Below, piece by piece: positions 1 to 8,677 of a DNA stretch of 64,000 nucleotides; the first letter of the stretch is position 1; each line of letters opens with the position of its first letter. The notes under the pieces are model-generated. The model worked only from the letters and a program-made list of their open reading frames with translations. It was not told the DNA's origin and did not search any database. This stretch comes from Vallitalea sp. (GTDB lineage Bacteria; Bacillota; Clostridia; Lachnospirales; Vallitaleaceae): contig JAOARM010000034.1 in assembly GCA_025210515.1 (NCBI GenBank), positions 62,001 through 126,000 on the forward strand. Reading direction: 5' to 3'. The position numbers were made by a program, and so were the translations under genes.

Positions 1-858
1 TCTTAGATAAATTTCCATTTCTTTTTCTATACCAGATTTCCCTACAATATCTAAGGCGTTATAGTCATGACCTTTTAGTTTTTCTAATTGTGCAGGGCTT
101 ATTTTTCCTGTATATCCTAATATATGTGAAAAATAAGTTGAATCATAATATATTCTCCTAGGTTCAACTACTATTTTTGCACCTGGAAATTTATGTTGAT
201 TTTCATTTATCATTGCCATTGTTTTATCGGAAATATTAACTGCTATTTTTAATGGTCTAAATTTAGAACCTCTTTTTAAAAATAGTGCATATCTTATTCC
301 AAGTATTTTAATTGCATCTTCGTCACTATACTTTTCTTTAGGCATGTCAAAGAATTTTTTTCTTCTCATATAATTAATAATATCTTCTGCTGTCATGTTT
401 TCTTTTTCAGGTGATAATTTTGACCCAAATAAATCTTTTTTGAATCTTAGTATAGAAGATTTTGAACCTGTAAATTCAAAAACACCATTTTTATTAAGCA
501 TAATAGGGAATTTAATTATTATATTATCACCGTTTTCTTCAATAGTATTTACAAGATCAGTTAACATCTGTCCTCGATCATCAACTACTATACTATCATC
601 AAATATAACAGAGTAGGATAACTCATTTTCTGCTAGAGGAACACCATTTCTATCATAGATATTTCCTCTTGTTCCTTCTATTACAAGATTTTTTTTTGTT
701 TTAATACTAAATTCATCAGTTAAATTCTGTCCTTTAACGATTTGGAGGTCAAATACTTTATTAATTAGTATACTAAATACACATATAATAATTACAAGTA
801 AAATAAATAAACGATTTCTTACTACTTTCCACGCTTTTAATAAAAACTCCCTAATCAA
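1..858 (-). CDS. mrdA: Penicillin-binding protein 2, 5' part (runs off the left edge)
   Basis: Class B PBP/peptidoglycan transpeptidase of the elongation machinery. The visible 286 residues hold a short cytoplasmic tail (LLKAWKVVRNRLF), one membrane anchor (FILLVIIICVFSILI) and the PBP dimerisation region, including VIEGTRGNIYDRNGVPLAEN and, at the edge, LGYTGKIS...DIVGKSGIEKEMEIYLR. The catalytic SxxK domain lies beyond position 1. The start is a TTG at 858-856 preceded by GGAGG; it overlaps the mreD stop, so translation is probably coupled. It is the last visible gene of the mreBCD run, as in many Firmicutes. Family assignment is firm; mrdA rather than another class B symbol is inferred from the neighbours. 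Confidence 0.9.
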   Translation of the reverse strand, partial: MIREFLLKAWKVVRNRLFILLVIIICVFSILINKVFDLQIVKGQNLTDEFSIKTKKNLVIEGTRGNIYDRNGVPLAENELSYSVIFDDSIVVDDRGQMLTDLVNTIEENGDNIIIKFPIMLNKNGVFEFTGSKSSILRFKKDLFGSKLSPEKENMTAEDIINYMRRKKFFDMPKEKYSDEDAIKILGIRYALFLKRGSKFRPLKIAVNISDKTMAMINENQHKFPGAKIVVEPRRIYYDSTYFSHILGYTGKISPAQLEKLKGHDYNALDIVGKSGIEKEMEIYLR

Positions 859-1370
859 TTACTACTAGCCTCCTTTTTCTCAGATATTTCTAATTTATAA
901 TTTATATAATGTAATAATTTATATATAAGTACAGCTATTAACGTTGTATATACAAGTTCAGGCATAATTATGTTACCAAAATAATATAAAAAGTTCAATT
1001 TACCTCTGAATAAAAAAGAAAATATGTATACATAAAAACTATAAACTAAATCACCAGCTAATATTACTACAGTTGGTATAAGTATACTGTCTCTATAAAA
1101 ACTTCTATACAAATATCCGCTGAAGAAACCTATATACATATAAATTAATGCATAAAATCCAAGTACTTTTCCAAAGAAAATATCTTGAAGAAGTCCACAT
1201 ATAAATCCTATAACTCCTCCTTCATATTTACCTCTAAGCAGTGCAAAGGATACAGTACTAATTACTAGTAAATTTGGTGCTATATTATTAATACTTATAG
1301 TTTTCATTAGGGTAGATTGAAAAATAATATTAAAAAATAATACTACCCCCATAATTAAAATTCTTCTCAT
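855..1370 (-). CDS. mreD: Rod shape-determining protein MreD
   Basis: Integral membrane partner of MreC and of the elongasome. The 171 residues are nearly all hydrophobic, with about five helices (for example ILIMGVVLFFNIIFQ and LIPTVVILAGDLVYSFYVYIF) and the family-typical segment GGVIGFICGLLQDIFFGKVLG. The ATG has the strong site GGGAGGAACAGT upstream. It lies between mreC and the PBP2 gene, with 23 bases to mreC and a coupled overlap with PBP2. The sequence of MreD is poorly conserved, so identification rests on the G-L-x-x-D motif, the topology and the gene order. Confidence 0.9.
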   Translation of the reverse strand: MRRILIMGVVLFFNIIFQSTLMKTISINNIAPNLLVISTVSFALLRGKYEGGVIGFICGLLQDIFFGKVLGFYALIYMYIGFFSGYLYRSFYRDSILIPTVVILAGDLVYSFYVYIFSFLFRGKLNFLYYFGNIIMPELVYTTLIAVLIYKLLHYINYKLEISEKKEASSN

Positions 1371-1393
1371 ACTGTTCCTCCCTTACATAATAA

Positions 1394-2230
1394 TTATTTA
1401 ACTTTTTTCCAAACCTGTTTGATTACTAATACTTGTTCAAGATGTTTAAAATCTACTACTGGTTCAATAATACCAGATTTTGTTAAATTATCAGCGTTTG
1501 GCTTAATTTCTCGTATCTTTCCAATTAGTATGCCGGGCGGATATATATCAGATAGATGAGAAGTTACTATTTCATCGCCAATAATAATATTAGCTGATTC
1601 CTCAATAAAATCTACTTGACAATTACCTTGTAACTGTTTCTCCCCTCTAACTATACATATATCAGAAGTTCTTAATATTTTTGCACTTAATTTACTTGAA
1701 TCATCAATAATGGATAGTACTTTAGAATAATTAGGACCTACTTCAATAATATGTCCTACTAACCCATTTCCTGCCAAGACTACCATATTAACTTCTAACC
1801 CTTCATTAGTTCCCTTATCTATAATAAATATATTATACCAATTTCCTGGATCAAAGCCAATAATAGATGCTCCCGTTTTAGGATAGCTTGGATAAGCATT
1901 ATCAAGTTCATATAAATTCCTAAGTCTGTCTAGTTCAATTTTATCTTGTTGAAGAATTTTATTTTCATAACGTAATTTATTAACTTCTTCAGATAAAGTT
2001 GTATTCATAGTCTCTAGCTCATTAATATTTTTAATGAAATTAACTTTATCAATCACCCAATCTCCAAACACATTAACTCCTTTTTGTACTGGGACTATCA
2101 CATATGAAAAACTTTTTTCTACAGAGCTTATTTCTTGACGAGATTCCCATGTTATAATCATTAGAACTAAACATACAATCGTCATAAATAACATTATATA
2201 TTTTATTGGCATTTTTTTTCTTCTGTTCAT
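1394..2230 (-). CDS. mreC: Rod shape-determining protein MreC
   Basis: Periplasm-facing scaffold that links MreB filaments to peptidoglycan synthases. From the chosen start (MNRRKKMPIKYIM) it has a basic cytoplasmic end, one membrane helix (YIMLFMTIVCLVLMIIT), a coiled coil at about residues 60-105 (NELETMNTTLSEEVNKLRYE) and the beta-rich MreC core with the usual GFDPGNWYNIFIIDKGTNEG motif. A longer frame starts six codons upstream at a TTG; the ATG at 2230 is preferred because GAGGGA is well placed for it. It sits 32 bases after mreB and belongs to the mreBCD operon. Confidence 0.93.
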   Translation of the reverse strand: MNRRKKMPIKYIMLFMTIVCLVLMIITWESRQEISSVEKSFSYVIVPVQKGVNVFGDWVIDKVNFIKNINELETMNTTLSEEVNKLRYENKILQQDKIELDRLRNLYELDNAYPSYPKTGASIIGFDPGNWYNIFIIDKGTNEGLEVNMVVLAGNGLVGHIIEVGPNYSKVLSIIDDSSKLSAKILRTSDICIVRGEKQLQGNCQVDFIEESANIIIGDEIVTSHLSDIYPPGILIGKIREIKPNADNLTKSGIIEPVVDFKHLEQVLVIKQVWKKVK

Positions 2231-2262
2231 ACAAAATCCCTCACTCAATAAATTAATCTTAA

Positions 2263-3297
2263 TTATTTAAGTTTATTTTCTCTTTTGGATGTTGATAAAA
2301 TGTCTTGATACATGTCAATATTTTTTAAAACACTATCTATTCCATTAACAACACATTCTTTTGGAGCACTAACTAAATTAATTGATAAAGATGTTTCATT
2401 AGTAATTAATTGATCTAAGTTTTTAAGAAGTGAGCTTCCACCAGTTAAAAAAAGACCAGTCTCCAATATATCTGCTGATAATTCTGGAGGTGTTTTTTCA
2501 AGAATATATTTTATTGCTTCTACAATTATATTAATATCTTCACGTAAAGCATTATATATATCTTCATTAGTTACTGTAACAGTTTTAGGTAATCCAGTTA
2601 CTACGTCACGACCAACAACTTTAGTAGTTACTATATCATTGTTGTCTATTAATACATATCCTACTTCTTTTTTTATTTTCTCTGCTGATTTTTTACCTAT
2701 ATATAGACTATACTTTCTCTTAATGTAACTTCTTATATCTTCATCGAACTTATTTCCACCTATTTTAAGTAATTTACTTATTACAATTCCTCCAAGTGAA
2801 ACTACTGAAATTTCTGTAGTACCACCACCAATATCTACAATCATATTTCCATATGGATTAAGTATTTCAATACCTGCACCTATGGCAGCAGCTACTGATT
2901 TTTCGATTAAGTATACTTTCTTAAATCTAAATCCAGAGTGAATAAATAAATCATATAGTGCCTTTCGTTCTACTTCAGAAACATCATTAGGCACACTAAC
3001 AATAGCAACATTATTACCTAAACTCTTTCCTACTTTTAAGTTTTTCAACTGTTTTTTTAGTAATTTACCCATATTGTCGAAATCAGCTACTACACCGTAT
3101 TTTACAGGGTTGTTCATAATTATATGTGCTGGTGTTTTTTCTAACATATCATAAGCTTCTTCACCAACTGCAACAACTTCTTTTTTATTTTTATCTATAG
3201 CAATAATTTCAGGTTCATCTAATATAATTCCTTTATCTTTCTGACTAATATGCATAATAGACGTACCTAAATCAAATCCTAGTTCTCTGCTAAACAT
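2263..3297 (-). CDS. mreB: Cell shape protein MreB (actin homologue)
   Basis: Actin-like ATPase forming membrane-bound filaments that steer lateral wall growth. At 344 residues it has normal length. Visible ATPase motifs are phosphate 1 (LGFDLGTS, residues about 7-13), phosphate 2 (DIGGGTTEISVV) and the adenosine motif (TGGSSLL). The sequence after phosphate 1 (IMHISQKDKGIILDEPEIIAI) is more divergent than in the main MreB of Bacillus, so it may be an Mbl/MreBH-type paralogue. The ATG has AAAGGAG upstream. It heads mreB-mreC-mreD-PBP2, and 175 bases separate it from radC. Confidence 0.93.
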   Translation of the reverse strand: MFSRELGFDLGTSIMHISQKDKGIILDEPEIIAIDKNKKEVVAVGEEAYDMLEKTPAHIIMNNPVKYGVVADFDNMGKLLKKQLKNLKVGKSLGNNVAIVSVPNDVSEVERKALYDLFIHSGFRFKKVYLIEKSVAAAIGAGIEILNPYGNMIVDIGGGTTEISVVSLGGIVISKLLKIGGNKFDEDIRSYIKRKYSLYIGKKSAEKIKKEVGYVLIDNNDIVTTKVVGRDVVTGLPKTVTVTNEDIYNALREDINIIVEAIKYILEKTPPELSADILETGLFLTGGSSLLKNLDQLITNETSLSINLVSAPKECVVNGIDSVLKNIDMYQDILSTSKRENKLK

Positions 3298-3472
3298 AAG
3301 AAAACTCCTTTCAATTTCCTTGCTTCATCTACAGTTACGAAATATTCAATATCAAAGCATAATATTTTAATATGCGGTATAACAATAATATGACTTATAT
3401 GCTTATTATCTCCTTTAGGAAACGTCTTTTATTCAAACCTTAACTGTTATATTAAGTTTTTTTGATATAATG

Positions 3473-4168
3473 CTACCATATACCTTGTTCTTTTAAACTC
3501 ATATAATTACCATCACCAATAATAAGATGGTCAAGTAGTTTTATACCAACAATTTCTCCAGCCTCGATAATTCGTTCTGTAATCGAAATATCTTCTCTAC
3601 TTGGAGTAGGGTCACCACTTGGATGATTGTGCAATAAAATCACATGTACTGCATTATGCCTCAAAGCTTGTATAAATACTTCTCTAGGGTTAATTAGAGA
3701 GGCATTAACAGTTCCTACCGTAAGAAATTTATCTGAAATTATTTTATTTTTTGTATCTAAAAAAACAATTTTTAGATGTTCTTGTTGTAAATATCTCATT
3801 TCCTCCATATATATTGAAGCTATGGAACTGGGTGATGAAATCTTTACTTTTGCAACACCATTATATTTAGAGATACGTTTAGATAATTCTGCAATAGCTT
3901 TGATTTGAATAGATTTTACTCTTCCTATTCCTGATATCTTCTGCAGATCTTCTAAAGTTAAATCATTAATTCCCCTAATACCTTGTTTTTTGATACTAAG
4001 TATTCTTTGTGCTATTTCAATTGAGCGTTCTTTCTTAGAACCACTTCTAATAATTATAGCTAATAATTCAGCATCTGATAATGCATTTGGTCCAAATAGT
4101 TCAAATTTCTCATATGGTCTTTCTGATGAAGGCAAATCTTTTACCCTCATCCTACTGTTACAATTCAT
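3473..4168 (-). CDS. radC: RadC family protein (JAB/MPN domain, UPF0758)
   Basis: The 231 residues have an N-terminal helix-hairpin-helix region (LTLEDLQKISGIGRVKSIQIKA) and a C-terminal JAB/MPN metalloprotein domain with HNHPSGDPTPSREDI, the predicted zinc-binding signature of the family. Despite the name, a role in DNA repair is not established; these proteins are widespread and of uncertain function. The ATG follows AGGGGG. Its place next to mreB and maf is a common Firmicutes arrangement, so this is a housekeeping copy and not a mobile-element one. Confidence 0.92.
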   Translation of the reverse strand: MNCNSRMRVKDLPSSERPYEKFELFGPNALSDAELLAIIIRSGSKKERSIEIAQRILSIKKQGIRGINDLTLEDLQKISGIGRVKSIQIKAIAELSKRISKYNGVAKVKISSPSSIASIYMEEMRYLQQEHLKIVFLDTKNKIISDKFLTVGTVNASLINPREVFIQALRHNAVHVILLHNHPSGDPTPSREDISITERIIEAGEIVGIKLLDHLIIGDGNYMSLKEQGIW

Positions 4169-4305
4169 TATTAATACCCCCTAGTATATAATAAAAAATA
4201 GTAGTTTCCAATGATATAACAAATAGAGCTAAGGTTAATTAATAACACTTAACTCTATTAGATATTTTAACTAAGATATATACTATATAATTGTAGTTTA
4301 TAGTC

Positions 4306-4896
4306 TTATTTCTTTATCTTAAAATAATTAACCCCTATTTCATTTAACCCTTTATATAATTTGTTCAATGGTAATCCCATTACATTATAGTAATCACCAA
4401 CAATTTTTTCAACAAATATAGCTCCTATTCCTTGAATACCATAAGCACCTGCTTTGTCAAGAGGTTCACCAGTTCTAATATATGAATTAATTTCATAATC
4501 ATTTAAGTCTTTCATGTAAACCTCTGTAACTTCATGGCATATAATATGGTTGTTAGCTTTATTATCAATAATACAAAGCCCAGAATATACTAAGTGTTTA
4601 TTTCCAGATAACTTTTTAATATACTCATAAGCTTGCTTTTCATTTCTTGGTTTACCTAATATGTTGTTATTATAAACAACTACAGTATCACTACCAATTA
4701 TTATTGAATCTTTATTGACTAATTGTAATACACTTTTAGCTTTTTCATATGCTAATTTTTCTACATATTCTTGTGGTGTGTTTTTCTTATAACTATCTTC
4801 GTCAACTTGGCTTACAACTATTTCAAAATCAAGATTAAGTCTTTCTAGCAACTCTTTTCTTCTAGGTGATTTTGAAGCCAAAACAATATGTTTCAA
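4306..4896 (-). CDS. maf: Maf-type nucleoside triphosphate pyrophosphatase
   Basis: Cytosolic house-cleaning pyrophosphatase of the Maf/YhdE family (dTTP/UTP or modified nucleotides), 196 residues, usual length. Hallmarks are the N-terminal phosphate-binding segment LASKSPRRKELL, DEDSY near residue 38, GSDTVV near residue 70 and the C-terminal MGLPLNKLYK. The start is a TTG at 4896 preceded by AGGAAGTG; no better ATG lies upstream. It is followed by radC after 137 bases and preceded by the DUF4321 gene after 21 bases, the usual clostridial order. Exact substrate preference cannot be read from the sequence. Confidence 0.94.
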   Translation of the reverse strand: MKHIVLASKSPRRKELLERLNLDFEIVVSQVDEDSYKKNTPQEYVEKLAYEKAKSVLQLVNKDSIIIGSDTVVVYNNNILGKPRNEKQAYEYIKKLSGNKHLVYSGLCIIDNKANNHIICHEVTEVYMKDLNDYEINSYIRTGEPLDKAGAYGIQGIGAIFVEKIVGDYYNVMGLPLNKLYKGLNEIGVNYFKIKK

Positions 4897-4917
4897 ATTA
4901 TCACTTCCTATATTCTA

Positions 4918-5181
4918 TTAAAGTTTTCTATATACAAATATACCCGCAACAATTCCAATGATACTACCAATTGTAATGTTAAAATATATTCTGAAATCTA
5001 GTTCTAATACTTGAAGGTCTAATTTCAATGGGTTGTGCATACCAAAATCTTGTCCATAATTAATCCATTCTAGGAATTTTATATCTTTTGCAAGACTTCC
5101 TAAAAAGCCACCCAAAACTATACCTGACAATATCAATAAAAATAGTGCCCAACCATTTTTATCATTTTTCTTATAACTCAT
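4918..5181 (-). CDS. DUF4321 family small membrane protein
   Basis: An 87-residue protein with two predicted membrane helices (WALFLLILSGIVLGGFLGSLA and FNITIGSIIGIVAGIFVY) joined by a polar loop with LKLDLQVLELDFRIYFN. This layout and the position directly upstream of maf match the DUF4321 family of clostridia, whose function is unknown. The start has GAAGGGGTG upstream, and only 21 bases separate it from maf, so co-transcription is likely. The assignment rests on motif memory and synteny, not on a search. Confidence 0.75.
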   Translation of the reverse strand: MSYKKNDKNGWALFLLILSGIVLGGFLGSLAKDIKFLEWINYGQDFGMHNPLKLDLQVLELDFRIYFNITIGSIIGIVAGIFVYRKL

Positions 5182-5409
5182 AAATATTCACCCCTTCACA
5201 ATTATATCAACACAAGCTAGTATAGAAAGCGATATCATATTTGTGATTGTATAATAAAAATATAAAACTTTAACAATATAATTTTATCATATATAGAAAT
5301 GATTGTACACATAAATACATTATATTTTAGTATGTTTTTATGATTGCTTTGGCATAACTCTAGTCTATTCATTTTGGGTGTATGTAGTAATATAAAAAGC
5401 AATTAACTA

Positions 5410-5550
5410 CTATAGCTTATTATTTCGATTAATATAAATATTCAATGCTTGTATTGCTTTAATTGCAAATAATGTAATTGAAAAATACATACATATCTTT
5501 AATACTAATTCTAAAAATGCTAAAATAGATAAACCACTCATAATACCCAT
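5410..5550 (-). CDS. Small hydrophobic protein, 46 residues
   Basis: A short frame behind an ideal AGGAGG site six to seven bases before the ATG at 5550. The product begins MGIMSGLSILAFLELVLKIC, continues with a second hydrophobic stretch (YFSITLFAIKAIQAL) and ends in a polar, basic tail (NIYINRNNKL). It looks like a one- or two-helix membrane peptide. No family is recognised. It stands alone between the DUF4321 gene (228 bases away) and a hypothetical gene. The remaining stretches on both sides are AT-rich and hold nothing else I can support. The ribosome site and the membrane pattern are the only evidence. Confidence 0.45.
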   Translation of the reverse strand: MGIMSGLSILAFLELVLKICMYFSITLFAIKAIQALNIYINRNNKL

Positions 5551-5818
5551 AAATTTTCCTCCTAATATTTTCTATTATTTTAATCAAATTTACTACACTA
5601 AAAAATTATATATTATTAATATTCCTAATTATACCTATTAATGCCATTCATTACAACATAATTGTAATTCAAGAACTACTAACTTATGTTTGATACTTTT
5701 GCTTTCTTGATCCATGTACCCTAATCCAACTATATGAAGTAATGTGGGTAGCAAACGAAAATATATTGTTATCAGATGTTACCATTCTCAGATTCGAAGC
5801 TAATGCCGATAGTCTTAA

Positions 5819-6358
5819 CTATTTCAGCCAAAGGTACTTTCCATTATGAAATAACCTAGACTTCATCAACTGATTTGATAGTTTAATAGCTTCTTCTCTG
5901 TCTTTTACTGGAGCAGTTATCATTAATCCCGTACCACTATTCCATGTATAACCATCACCATCTTTTTCTTTCCATGCAATTGTAAAATGTTCAAATTTCT
6001 TATCGAAATATATCTCTCCATATGATATTAATTTTGGTTCTTCATTTGTCCATATTACCTCATCAATAGTAGTCCAATTATTTTTATTAAAATCAAGTGT
6101 TATTTGTTCTGATTCACTTTTTTTAGATGGTATATCTATATTGCCTATTTTCAATGTTCCAACAAACTTATTTCCCAATATAAAGTTTCTAGTCAGTTTT
6201 CCGTCAAAAACAATCGTTACTTCTTCAAATTCTTCATTACTCCTTAATCGGTATTTAATACCATCAAAAGTTTTATTATAAGTTTTTGGCCATATACTAA
6301 TAATATAAATCCCAATTACAATACCAATTATTATTTTAAATAGCATCTTTAATTTCAA
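5819..6358 (-). CDS. Hypothetical membrane-anchored protein
   Basis: No function recognised. The 179 residues start with one membrane helix (LFKIIIGIVIGIYIISIW) and continue as a soluble, beta-rich extracellular domain with FDGKLTRNFILGNKFVGTLKIGNIDI and KDGDGYTWNSGTGLMITAP. The chosen start is a TTG at 6358 with AGGAGAG about ten bases upstream; an in-frame ATG four codons later has no site. It resembles single-pass extracytoplasmic proteins that are common singletons in Bacillus and Clostridium accessory regions. Next to it lie a decayed gene and a NUDIX gene on the same strand. Confidence 0.7.
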   Translation of the reverse strand: MKLKMLFKIIIGIVIGIYIISIWPKTYNKTFDGIKYRLRSNEEFEEVTIVFDGKLTRNFILGNKFVGTLKIGNIDIPSKKSESEQITLDFNKNNWTTIDEVIWTNEEPKLISYGEIYFDKKFEHFTIAWKEKDGDGYTWNSGTGLMITAPVKDREEAIKLSNQLMKSRLFHNGKYLWLK

Positions 6359-6452
6359 TGTTCTTCTCTCTCTCCTCTTTCGAAATGTCGCCGTAATACA
6401 TCCATTTTATTCTTCTCCTAATCTCTTTCCCTTGATTTACTCATGACCCCAT

Positions 6453-6707
6453 TCAACTCAGACCATATCGCTCCCATAATTCCTTATCATAGTAATCTAA
6501 AGTCAAACTTTTGTTCTTCAAACTCATATCATTTTCACTCATGTACCAGTCTAGATGTTCATGGTCATGGTGACCTACCCATTTCTTAAATAATTCTTCT
6601 CCAGAATTACATAGTTTAACTGCATCATCCGACAAACAGTAAAAAACAAGATTACTTCCAATCATGAATAGTGTGTCATAATTGTTATGAGTAACTAGCC
6701 TATCCAT
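6453..6707 (-). CDS. Hypothetical protein, probably the 3' end of a decayed gene
   Basis: An 84-residue frame starting MDRLVTHNNYDTLF, with a His/Asp-rich middle (KKWVGHHDHEHLDWYMSEND). There is no clear ribosome site before the ATG at 6707. The same frame stays open upstream to 6836 without a start codon and reads plausible protein (NWKEIRKRLKVLSNEARAF, then DKVLYHDRHHEFYYAEKM). Just above that, another frame reads LLGFDYVDDNLSIK and would join it if one A were added to the A-run near 6820. This suggests a frameshifted and 5'-truncated relic. No family is recognised. The frame downstream of 6707 could still be translated as a short protein. Confidence 0.4.
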   Translation of the reverse strand: MDRLVTHNNYDTLFMIGSNLVFYCLSDDAVKLCNSGEELFKKWVGHHDHEHLDWYMSENDMSLKNKSLTLDYYDKELWERYGLS

Positions 6708-6868
6708 CTTTTCTGCATAGTAAAATTCATGATGCCTATCGTGATAAAGGACTTTATCAACTTCAAATGCCCTTGCTTCATTACTAAGTACTTTAAGTCT
6801 CTTACGAATTTCTTTCCAATTTTTATACTTAAATTGTCATCTACATAGTCAAACCCAAGTAAATTTTA

Positions 6869-7378
6869 CTATCTTTTATTTTTCTGTATAAAATTGATAA
6901 TATCATTTTGATATAATTTAAATCGGTGTCTTGGTACTATTAAATCTTTCTTCCACATTTGATTTAATTCTACAAAAGATACAAATTTTGCATCAACAAC
7001 TTCTTCAGCTTGTAGCTCTAAATCAACTATTTTAACATCTTGCTTTGTAATATATGTATCTACAAATCTATCATTAAGTCGAACTGTATTTATTAAGACA
7101 AGTTCTTCCTTTTTTGCATTTATCCCCACTTCTTCTGCTAATTCACGTAGTGCACCAACTTTACTATTCTCACCAGAAATAATAGAACCACTTGTGCATT
7201 CCCATAATAATCCAAATGGTTTATCAGAATGTCTCTGTGTAATTAATATATTACCATTGTTATTAGTTGTCCAAATATCAACCACAATATGATATTCACC
7301 CTCAGATATTGGTATACCTCTAATATGAGTTTTATTTAACATCACTCTATTATCGTTATATAAATCCCATAACTCCAT
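6869..7378 (-). CDS. NUDIX hydrolase
   Basis: Hydrolase of nucleoside diphosphates linked to another moiety; the precise substrate is unknown. The start MELWDLYNDNRV and the segment KTHIRGIPISEGEYHIVVDIW are typical of the IPP-isomerase-like NUDIX branch. The Nudix box reads G-x5-E-x7-RELAEEVG (GSIISGENSKVGALRELAEE), with all key residues present. The ATG at 7378 is preferred over a TTG six codons upstream because AGGTG is correctly spaced before it; the resulting length is 169 residues. The gene is followed within 20 bases by the decayed frame at 6453-6865. Confidence 0.92.
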   Translation of the reverse strand: MELWDLYNDNRVMLNKTHIRGIPISEGEYHIVVDIWTTNNNGNILITQRHSDKPFGLLWECTSGSIISGENSKVGALRELAEEVGINAKKEELVLINTVRLNDRFVDTYITKQDVKIVDLELQAEEVVDAKFVSFVELNQMWKKDLIVPRHRFKLYQNDIINFIQKNKR

Positions 7379-7475
7379 TTTTTCACCTACTTCCAATTAA
7401 TTCTACAAATCAACCTTTTAATTTTTTACCCAAAAGTAATACCTCGAAATGATTGAGTTAATTTCACCTAACTAT

Positions 7476-7580
7476 AATATTCCCGCACCTATTTCGTAAA
7501 CACTCCCAATCAACAAGGTATTCCCGTATTTGGAAATACCTTGTTGATTGGGAGTATGTCCGTACTAGTGCGGAATATAT
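7476..7580. repeat. Nested inverted repeat, possible MITE or large hairpin
   Basis: Two perfect 21-base arms (7502-7522 and 7535-7555, beginning ACTCCCAATCAAC and ending GATTGGGAGT) enclose a 12-base spacer. An outer imperfect pair, TATTCCCGCAC near 7479 and GTGCGGAATA near 7568, encloses them. GC content is above that of the surroundings. It lies in the 435-base gap between the NUDIX gene and the gene at 7814; the rest of that gap is AT-rich and holds nothing recognisable. There is no U-tract right after the arms, so a plain terminator is unlikely. Mobile origin is an inference. Confidence 0.6.
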
Positions 7581-7813
7581 TACTATATTTGATGTTTTAG
7601 TAATCTTATTAATTATTAAAATAATTAACTATGTATTTAACTATAAAATCTATTATAACACAATAAATATAATTTTATAAAATAATTAGCATAAAATCAC
7701 TTTATCTACTATTAATAACAATTGCTATGTGATTACTACCACCTAGTTTATTCTTTTCAATAAACTCTTTGTAGCACTAGTATATTGGTTTTAGATACCT
7801 ATTAATAACCTAT

Positions 7814-8374
7814 TTATACCTTATCGATATAACTGTTCTTTGCCATATACAATGTTAATTCTTCTATCATTACGCGCCCTACATTTATAAATCCCTTAGG
7901 ATGACAGTTAGCTGAATTTACAATAATGTTATTTATTGTTACTTCAAATCCAGCTAATGGATGACTCAGCATACTGCTGCATCCATCTATAATTCCATGG
8001 TTTATAAATCCAAGTACATTATGTTCTATTCCATACTGGTATTTTATGTTGGGATCTAAAGAATCAATGAAATAATCATTATTATACTTTAACACAACAT
8101 CATCATTATTGGTGGGGGTAATACTTCCAAACAAAATTATATCGGAACATCTCCCACCAAAATGTTGCCAATAACCACACCAAAAGCTTAAATTAATATC
8201 AAAACTAGTATGATGCCCAAATGGAAATTCAATTCTATTCCTTTCGTATAATTTTACTTCTCCACAAAAGTCAAATTCTTCAATTGAAAACCATGCTTTA
8301 ATATTTCCTCTATTATCTAACCTACATAGGTTTTTACTCACAATCAATTTATTCCTTAGTTCCGTGACATTCAT
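7814..8374 (-). CDS. Hypothetical protein, 186 residues
   Basis: No family recognised and no function proposed. It is soluble: no signal peptide or membrane helix is visible. It is rich in aromatic residues and contains several Cys and His, for example SFWCGYWQHFGGRCSDIILFG, NHGIIDGCSSMLSHPLAGF and NSANCHPKGFINVGRV. The ATG is preceded by AGGAGAT at good spacing. It stands alone between the inverted repeat and a 300-base gap. The composition and neighbourhood resemble accessory genes such as immunity proteins, but nothing in the sequence proves that. Confidence 0.7.
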   Translation of the reverse strand: MNVTELRNKLIVSKNLCRLDNRGNIKAWFSIEEFDFCGEVKLYERNRIEFPFGHHTSFDINLSFWCGYWQHFGGRCSDIILFGSITPTNNDDVVLKYNNDYFIDSLDPNIKYQYGIEHNVLGFINHGIIDGCSSMLSHPLAGFEVTINNIIVNSANCHPKGFINVGRVMIEELTLYMAKNSYIDKV

Positions 8375-8677
8375 ATATACTATCTCCTAATATTTTAATT
8401 TACAGAGTGAATTAATTTTATCTAAGGTTTTGTATTTTACTCTGACCTAATATCTATCATATAAAATAAATTCTTTGAATTTATTTACTACTCCGAATCT
8501 GCCTTAAATGAAAATCAAGTACGTGCCTATCTTATTGATATTAAGGCTAATTCTTCTCATAGCCTATCTTAACTAAATATGTCTTATAGTGTGAAATTAT
8601 TAAATGCTAAGATTGGTTTTATATCTGTATTACATACGTGGGGGAAAATTCGCCCTTAAAATTAAGCGAAATTCAAC
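8375..8677. other. Gene-free spacer with small hairpins
   Basis: About 300 AT-rich bases. The only structure seen is a short hairpin at 8543-8564 (AGGCTA...TAGCCT) and a second at about 8644-8674, just past the stop of the lipoprotein gene (GAATTTCGC pairing imperfectly with GCGAATTTTC on the minus strand). The latter is followed by only four T, so it is a weak terminator candidate. No coding frame or known RNA was recognised. Confidence 0.4.
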
